This document shows positions 63,501 through 64,000 of a stretch of DNA of 64,000 bases, piece after piece. Source of the stretch: Skeletonema tropicum. Lineage: Eukaryota > Bacillariophyta > Thalassiosirophyceae > Thalassiosirales > Thalassiosiraceae. The stretch is taken from assembly GCA_037178625.1 (NCBI GenBank), contig CM074128.1:2170001-2234000 (forward strand). Reading direction: 5' to 3'. The stretch's first letter is position 1. Every line of letters starts with the position of its first letter. The position numbers and the translations under genes were made by a program. A model generated the notes under the pieces. The model searched no databases and was not told the origin of the DNA. It saw only the letters and a list, made by a program, of their open reading frames with translations.

Positions 63501-64000
63501 ATGCCGCAAGGAACCGTTTGTTGTGCGGAAGGCCTGATACCATATTTGAGGAGCCCAACGGTGCTCAACCAACTGATGTGAGTAGACCCAAATCAACTGC
63601 ATCGTGGGTTTCAAATAATGGTCAGTCGCGTGCTGGTACAAGAGACGATGCATCAAGAGGAGGAGACGAACAATCCAGATTTTCGTCAGTGCGCGTTGTC
63701 CCAATAAAGACTACCGGCAACAATACCGCATACCTCGACGGCATTGCAACGCCAGCTGTATCCAGCAAGCCATACGAGTCGAAGATAGAAAATACATCTT
63801 CCAAGTCAAAGCTCATGGTTCAGAGTTATTCCAATGGTGGAGGCGAAGTAGGATGGCCAGATGATGATAATACTCAAGAGTTACCGTGGCAAAAGGACAC
63901 TATTGACAATGTATCAACTGTCAGTGCCCACTCTGCCAAAAGGAAAGAATCTGCAAGGCAAGCAGAGTTGCTTGCTGCAGACAAAGTGAAAGCTATGATG
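57569..64000 (+). CDS. Giant acidic PDZ-domain protein, 3' end beyond the window
   Basis: From the double ATG at 57569 the frame is open for 2144 codons to the right edge without a stop. Most of it is disordered and very acidic (long Glu/Asp runs near 120, 590 and 1345). Residues about 1738-1825 form a PDZ-like domain (SQAMGIRLKRGEDGFVRVVS, then GTIEPGDTIKEAAGIDL and RPMTFVVAAGPE). Three kinds of internal repeat occur. VGAAAA units lie at about 517-541. A Trp motif occurs at about 1050 (GWFDSIQEA with WHPEKGWVNY) and 1179 (GWKDSMQNA with WDYEKGWIRI). NPLL-x2-IMAAQPEE occurs at about 1335 and 1389. KKKKKKGWKSFLGIKKKSP (about 452-470) is a basic patch. Likely a scaffold; PDZ domains bind C-terminal peptides. 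Function unknown. Confidence 0.83.
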   Translation, partial: MMSADDEILSRAQPKGFKASPGRSPEVSKKKNISFSLRRVTPDKNDSPTSTPTSTNHKKFFGGKLRGNNNNNNGRGRLTSPRGVRSIEKQQKMQDEYYEGSNQDDDDNEDDNIHEEELDDGELPSLSPYARGSKFAPISPPAAARERQNNLTVGNSPAATTPVRSNNPPASSSRNMQPTSETDYETLKVAGFWSQLDTGDDSESDEEEEEEDMPNDEGQWRKRSKSPARNRAEAAAAAADNSNQNTMGMSLVQNTSTDSTLKTETTNRNRIDDDDDNEETNANGNGNTAAAAGAAAVGGWNLLEMAKYFAADNRQESAESQNLDRNYNPNARVVSPDNASNADGTYDKSRGGETYYEEEEEEEGILGSICVQLGAICGFGGDGGGGVDDQVTPSGNAQAHDTTNKRKQQRLDQYDDGDDGDSVFEDLDGQEDVAIELGYVESNDANNDVVTPKKKKKKGWKSFLGIKKKSPLRKTLVTETTRAAEDTNEPTDLDVANTDSGVGLNPLDGGTTQSTAAIGVGAAAAVGAAAAVGAAAAVGASRNYADDDDEELESQAAGWDAKRKNEYLRQLASQAKAQQQVDSISEEEEEEEEEEEVEDTASDRQDTPEAYTAEYNNFSPSDKSKFLHFINGGMSPQAATRAVIEERDAGEDEDYVCVMEPSGVTRVGYDVADGPGEEPRTQSSRFPDDEDPTGELSDRDENDLEGLVAELENQPVSESEMARDSKNTPLETYQDRAMIPMVPAIVSTKAKSRERQEGEGNDVDENGLVPSGIQYYDEVHEDRNDDEDYYDNNNNNVGKKRSIGKPRLSKPHLSAGIASSIAAKVASKRFESGKNKSKYGKVIENPSSLEEKDDNVPPVPMVVSMSAPVAQEESNNREVESTSNEQSVDVEEASSSKPKIISFDLMQRSKKKNFSKLESEDEFAPPPAPVSAKADEGDEGDLPSWARSENETVTETVTSAFSPPIENMDDEPAKEIVVSTEQRGDDNASTPDDEITEIDYDEDTVSLMGQTFMTGASGYSRRRRRHKGAANTRAAIAKEAESQAGAKSKGWFDSIQEAASKNGQVWHPEKGWVNYSEPEVEHHDYDNHSSIGKLHVPNDVSTKSLPPQAQAEVVGFSTPRSIAGTEFDDQSVVTKLTVNTAAESPSILTTSTAPTRRAGRKPRPKDQRKIAAANVEKPIGWKDSMQNATNGVDKDGFRWDYEKGWIRIDGTSINDDEASALTESVFYDDVEDADQSQLKSDLQPVAEEDADEFSDDDEDVFNNVDESREVNTMSANEQGVSTRTVDYDKKYGVEEVDSNDGSEKENSHANKVNESPLDREDDVSEEKPAPERINPLLNRIMAAQPEEGPLFINAFEEEEGSRPEEEKDSSPEEEESSPEQEPASERTNPLLGKIMAAQPEEVPVFISAIDEEEDSSPDEEEFNPDEITHEPSDARARQFLSLADEPSEAESSTSLDPSGVRISQFNSDQEDPSGKTGAASSSEIPPPVPLPTKKSLNTWLQSSDKATPHSISDTKSSHLQEESVDAVEVSESTTKVDSFNLESFEEGGDVFASTQVVKEKFSDTESDLFQPFEEEINKAAFGSFGSQSSADNDWVSTTLKRQSPVTASDEVSEKARVWMNSMQKDDETEESSELGSNEPHVNKADPPQNNEPQVNKTDPPQNLDPPESINIDARIKKRPANSWIKANDDDDKESAQKDARSLSPLDSNVGNLRSKFESEKDSPVEEGGEKDEEENEVVFHSQAMGIRLKRGEDGFVRVVSVTQAALGSSIDRIGTIEPGDTIKEAAGIDLRSPITNSQWGEAVTEIRHAPRPMTFVVAAGPERKSKQESSKPAISSAIPPSQITNGPSVVEYDLSKDSDGEQVLKSVREYRRHQSPERLPKVSPDQRKYRTPTRESPYRREYDSPDRSIYSEASSMYSEGPTKDSFFNRIAACATAGAAACAPGGTQQPSSDDGEKNQVPMAHLKFLRTNPTITRVSNAARNRLLCGRPDTIFEEPNGAQPTDVSRPKSTASWVSNNGQSRAGTRDDASRGGDEQSRFSSVRVVPIKTTGNNTAYLDGIATPAVSSKPYESKIENTSSKSKLMVQSYSNGGGEVGWPDDDNTQELPWQKDTIDNVSTVSAHSAKRKESARQAELLAADKVKAMM

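Overview
The window reads as nuclear DNA of a unicellular eukaryote, most likely a diatom (stramenopile). The grounds are short GT-AG introns of about 64-200 bases, long single-exon genes, many low-complexity N/Q/S/D/E-rich proteins, several ankyrin proteins, and families common in diatoms (FkbM methyltransferase, DUF21/CNNM transporter, cysteine-rich repeat and multi-zinc-module proteins). There are no operons or bacterial ribosome-binding sites. I recognised no tRNA, rRNA or CRISPR array. All identifications come from reading the sequence, without a database search.

Layout. 1-6.9 kb: 5' end of a minus-strand N/Q-rich gene, a mitochondrial-type ribosomal protein L24 gene, a four-pass membrane protein gene (two exons), a 320-bp foldback element and a long ankyrin gene. 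6.9-20.6 kb: repeat-rich. A ~185-bp satellite fills 7.88-8.89 kb (partly inverted) and 13.79-20.62 kb. Between the two blocks lies a 12-exon gene whose 3' half is a tandem amplification of tiny cysteine-repeat exons (9.2-13.05 kb). 20.8-24.4 kb: a five-exon gene for a protein with an AT-hook, four zinc-binding modules and an RGG tail. 24.9-28.3 kb: an ankyrin/coiled-coil gene and an FkbM-type methyltransferase gene. 28.3-29.8 kb: small duplicated elements. 29.8-38.1 kb: a PIAS/Siz-like SUMO E3 ligase, a CNNM/DUF21 transporter and a secreted M23-type peptidase. 38.1-44.5 kb: a gene desert that ends in two adjacent non-autonomous DNA transposons with TWA target duplications. 44.5-47.2 kb: a second large ankyrin protein. 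47.35-52.05 kb: a Trithorax-like PHD-bromo-SET histone methyltransferase (three exons). 52.55-55.6 kb: a four-exon secreted or type I membrane protein with duplicated modules. 56.05-56.94 kb: a Ser-rich protein. 57.57-64 kb: a very long acidic PDZ protein that runs off the window.

The genes do not form one pathway. Chromatin and nuclear regulation recurs: the SET methyltransferase, the SUMO ligase, the AT-hook/zinc-module protein and ankyrin proteins with nuclear-like basic stretches. The most unusual object is the cysteine-repeat gene. Its eight consecutive internal exons 3-10 are all multiples of 3 and share one intron phase, they arose by exon-plus-intron tandem duplication, and the gene sits between two blocks of one satellite family. 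The spliced models (at 1.5-3.0, 9.2-13.0, 20.8-24.4, 47.4-52.0 and 52.5-55.6 kb) were built by hand from GT/AG sites and phase continuity, and need transcript support.
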